From Bacillota bacterium (lineage in GTDB: Bacteria; Bacillota; Clostridia; Acetivibrionales; DSM-1351), in the NCBI GenBank assembly GCA_023436515.1, contig JAEZIV010000145.1, positions 1-6,422 of the forward strand: a stretch of 6,422 bases of DNA, given 5' to 3'. A model generated the notes under the pieces. It was not told the DNA's origin and did no database searches. It was given only the letters and a program-made list of their open reading frames with translations. A program made the position numbers and the translations under genes. This document shows, in pieces, positions 5,839 to 6,422 of the stretch (the first letter of the stretch is position 1; each line of letters opens with the position of its first letter).

Positions 5839-6169
5839 TTGCTGCCTTTACTTTGAAGGATGTCTTCCTCCTCAAAATTATTACTGCCACTATAATTGCT
5901 AATATTCCTATCATTATGACCCATGAAAGTGGATGTGCCATATTATTTGTCCACCCTAATCCGGATTCCTTTTCAATAAAGATTGCCGGATCATCTGGAT
6001 TATAGTAGAAGCCGAAATGCCAATACTTGCTGTCAGTTCTATCAATGACATTGGCTACAGAGGAATCCTCATCCTCTTTTGTTGGGCTGACACCCTCGGC
6101 ATAGATTGTGGAACTTAAGCTGAATAACATTACCATGATCAAAATGCATACTAAATATATGCGTTTCAT
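5828..6169 (-). CDS. small exported membrane-anchored protein with DUF5808 motif
   Basis: A 113-residue protein. Residues 1-25 form a signal peptide (MKR, a hydrophobic core, then a likely cleavage site IYA-EG). After an acidic linker comes the DUF5808 pattern at about 49-83: YWHFGFYYNPDDPAIFIEK, then GLGWTNNMAHPLSW. A transmembrane helix (about 82-99) and a strongly basic tail (RRKTSFKVKAAKKD) follow, which predicts that the motif faces outside and the tail the cytoplasm. In better-known proteins the motif usually accompanies DUF1648-type membrane proteins; here it stands alone. The start at 6169 is preferred over 6190 because GGAGGAGG (6178-6185) lies 8 nt upstream. Operator-like repeats flank its promoter and a strong terminator follows. 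The function is unknown. Confidence 0.8.
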   Translation of the reverse strand: MKRIYLVCILIMVMLFSLSSTIYAEGVSPTKEDEDSSVANVIDRTDSKYWHFGFYYNPDDPAIFIEKESGLGWTNNMAHPLSWVIMIGILAIIVAVIILRRKTSFKVKAAKKD

Positions 6170-6190
6170 TCTATATGCCTCCTCCGACAT

Positions 6191-6274
6191 ACCATACGAA
6201 GCTATAAATCATATTTACTAAATACTAATTAATTATATTCGTATGATGATCAATTTATCATTTGCTCGTATGGT
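6191..6274. promoter_or_regulatory. TCGTATG repeat cluster and -10 box upstream of the DUF5808 gene
   Basis: ACCATACGA (6191-6199) and TCGTATGGT (6266-6274) form a perfect 9-bp inverted repeat 66 nt apart. A third, related copy TCGTATGAT lies at 6239-6247. On the - strand a perfect TATAAT is at 6232-6237, immediately downstream of the middle copy, with no good -35. The outer left copy sits next to the ribosome binding site and the outer right copy inside the end of the preceding gene. This arrangement suggests a regulator bound at several sites, perhaps with looping. The poor -35 would fit an activator. Confidence 0.55.
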
Positions 6275-6422
6275 ACATCAGAAGCAAAGATTTGTCAATA
6301 AATTCTGCCAGTCTGGATTGAGTCAATTTACTGTAGGGAATTGAAAAACAGATTACCATCCTAGGATTATGCAGTGCCTCCAGGGTCACGCCCTTGACAA
6401 CAAGCATCTCCCATATGATATT
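6258..6422 (-). CDS. C-terminal end of an unrecognised protein (start outside window)
   Basis: The - strand frame entering from the right edge stays open for 54 codons and stops at TGA 6258-6260. The sequence reads as ordinary soluble protein (VVKGVTLEALHNPRMVICFS, then IPYSKLTQSRLAEFIDKSLL). It has no membrane segment and no motif that I can assign. Its stop is 88 nt from the start of the DUF5808 gene on the same strand, with no terminator between, so the two may share a transcript in addition to the internal promoter. The last codons overlap one of the TCGTATG sites. Confidence 0.6.
   Translation of the reverse strand, partial: NIIWEMLVVKGVTLEALHNPRMVICFSIPYSKLTQSRLAEFIDKSLLLMYHTSK

Noticed and set aside
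1..6422. CRISPR array, tRNA or rRNA gene, intact insertion sequence
   Set aside because: No regularly spaced repeats, no cloverleaf or rRNA-like stretches, and no transposase motif were found in either strand.

Overview
The window looks like chromosome of a low-GC Gram-positive bacterium, most likely a clostridium-like Firmicute. This rests on AT-rich DNA, strong GGAGG-type ribosome binding sites at about 8 nt, intrinsic terminators, and protein families common in Clostridia (SatD with DUF3307, an AEC transporter, DUF5808). The genus is inferred, not shown.

Layout, left to right. The + strand enters with the 3' end of an AraC-type regulator (1-393). Everything else is on the - strand. A hairpin at 434-477 lies between the AraC gene and the convergent GNAT acetyltransferase gene (489-944). 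Upstream of that is an aminoglycoside-phosphotransferase-fold kinase (1033-1971). Its start lies 4 nt after the stop of a 5'-truncated rRNA-methyltransferase-like gene (about 1976-2320) that has lost its start and SAM-binding half. From about 2320 to 2990 there is a gene-poor stretch that looks like decayed or rearranged DNA. It holds a terminator-like hairpin exactly where the methyltransferase reading frame breaks, a foldable element at 2706-2822 and a 39-residue C-terminal protein fragment (2872-2991).

The most interesting part is 2987-4704, a tightly coupled pair: a SatD-family protein (class III nucleotidyl-cyclase-like motifs plus a C-terminal helix-turn-helix) followed 3 nt later by a DUF3307 membrane protein. 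The pair has its own promoter with a perfect TATAAT. A dense cluster of TTGCGTTG/CAACGCAA half-sites overlaps the -35 region and extends upstream. I infer a self-regulated module in which SatD is the sensor or regulator and DUF3307 the membrane component. The function of this pair is not established to my knowledge.

Further right are an AEC-family permease (4720-5652, GTG start), a rho-independent terminator (5734-5761), a small exported membrane-anchored protein with a stand-alone DUF5808 motif (5828-6169), and the C-terminal end of an unrecognised protein (6258-6422). A second repeat cluster (TCGTATG, three copies) brackets the promoter of the DUF5808 gene.
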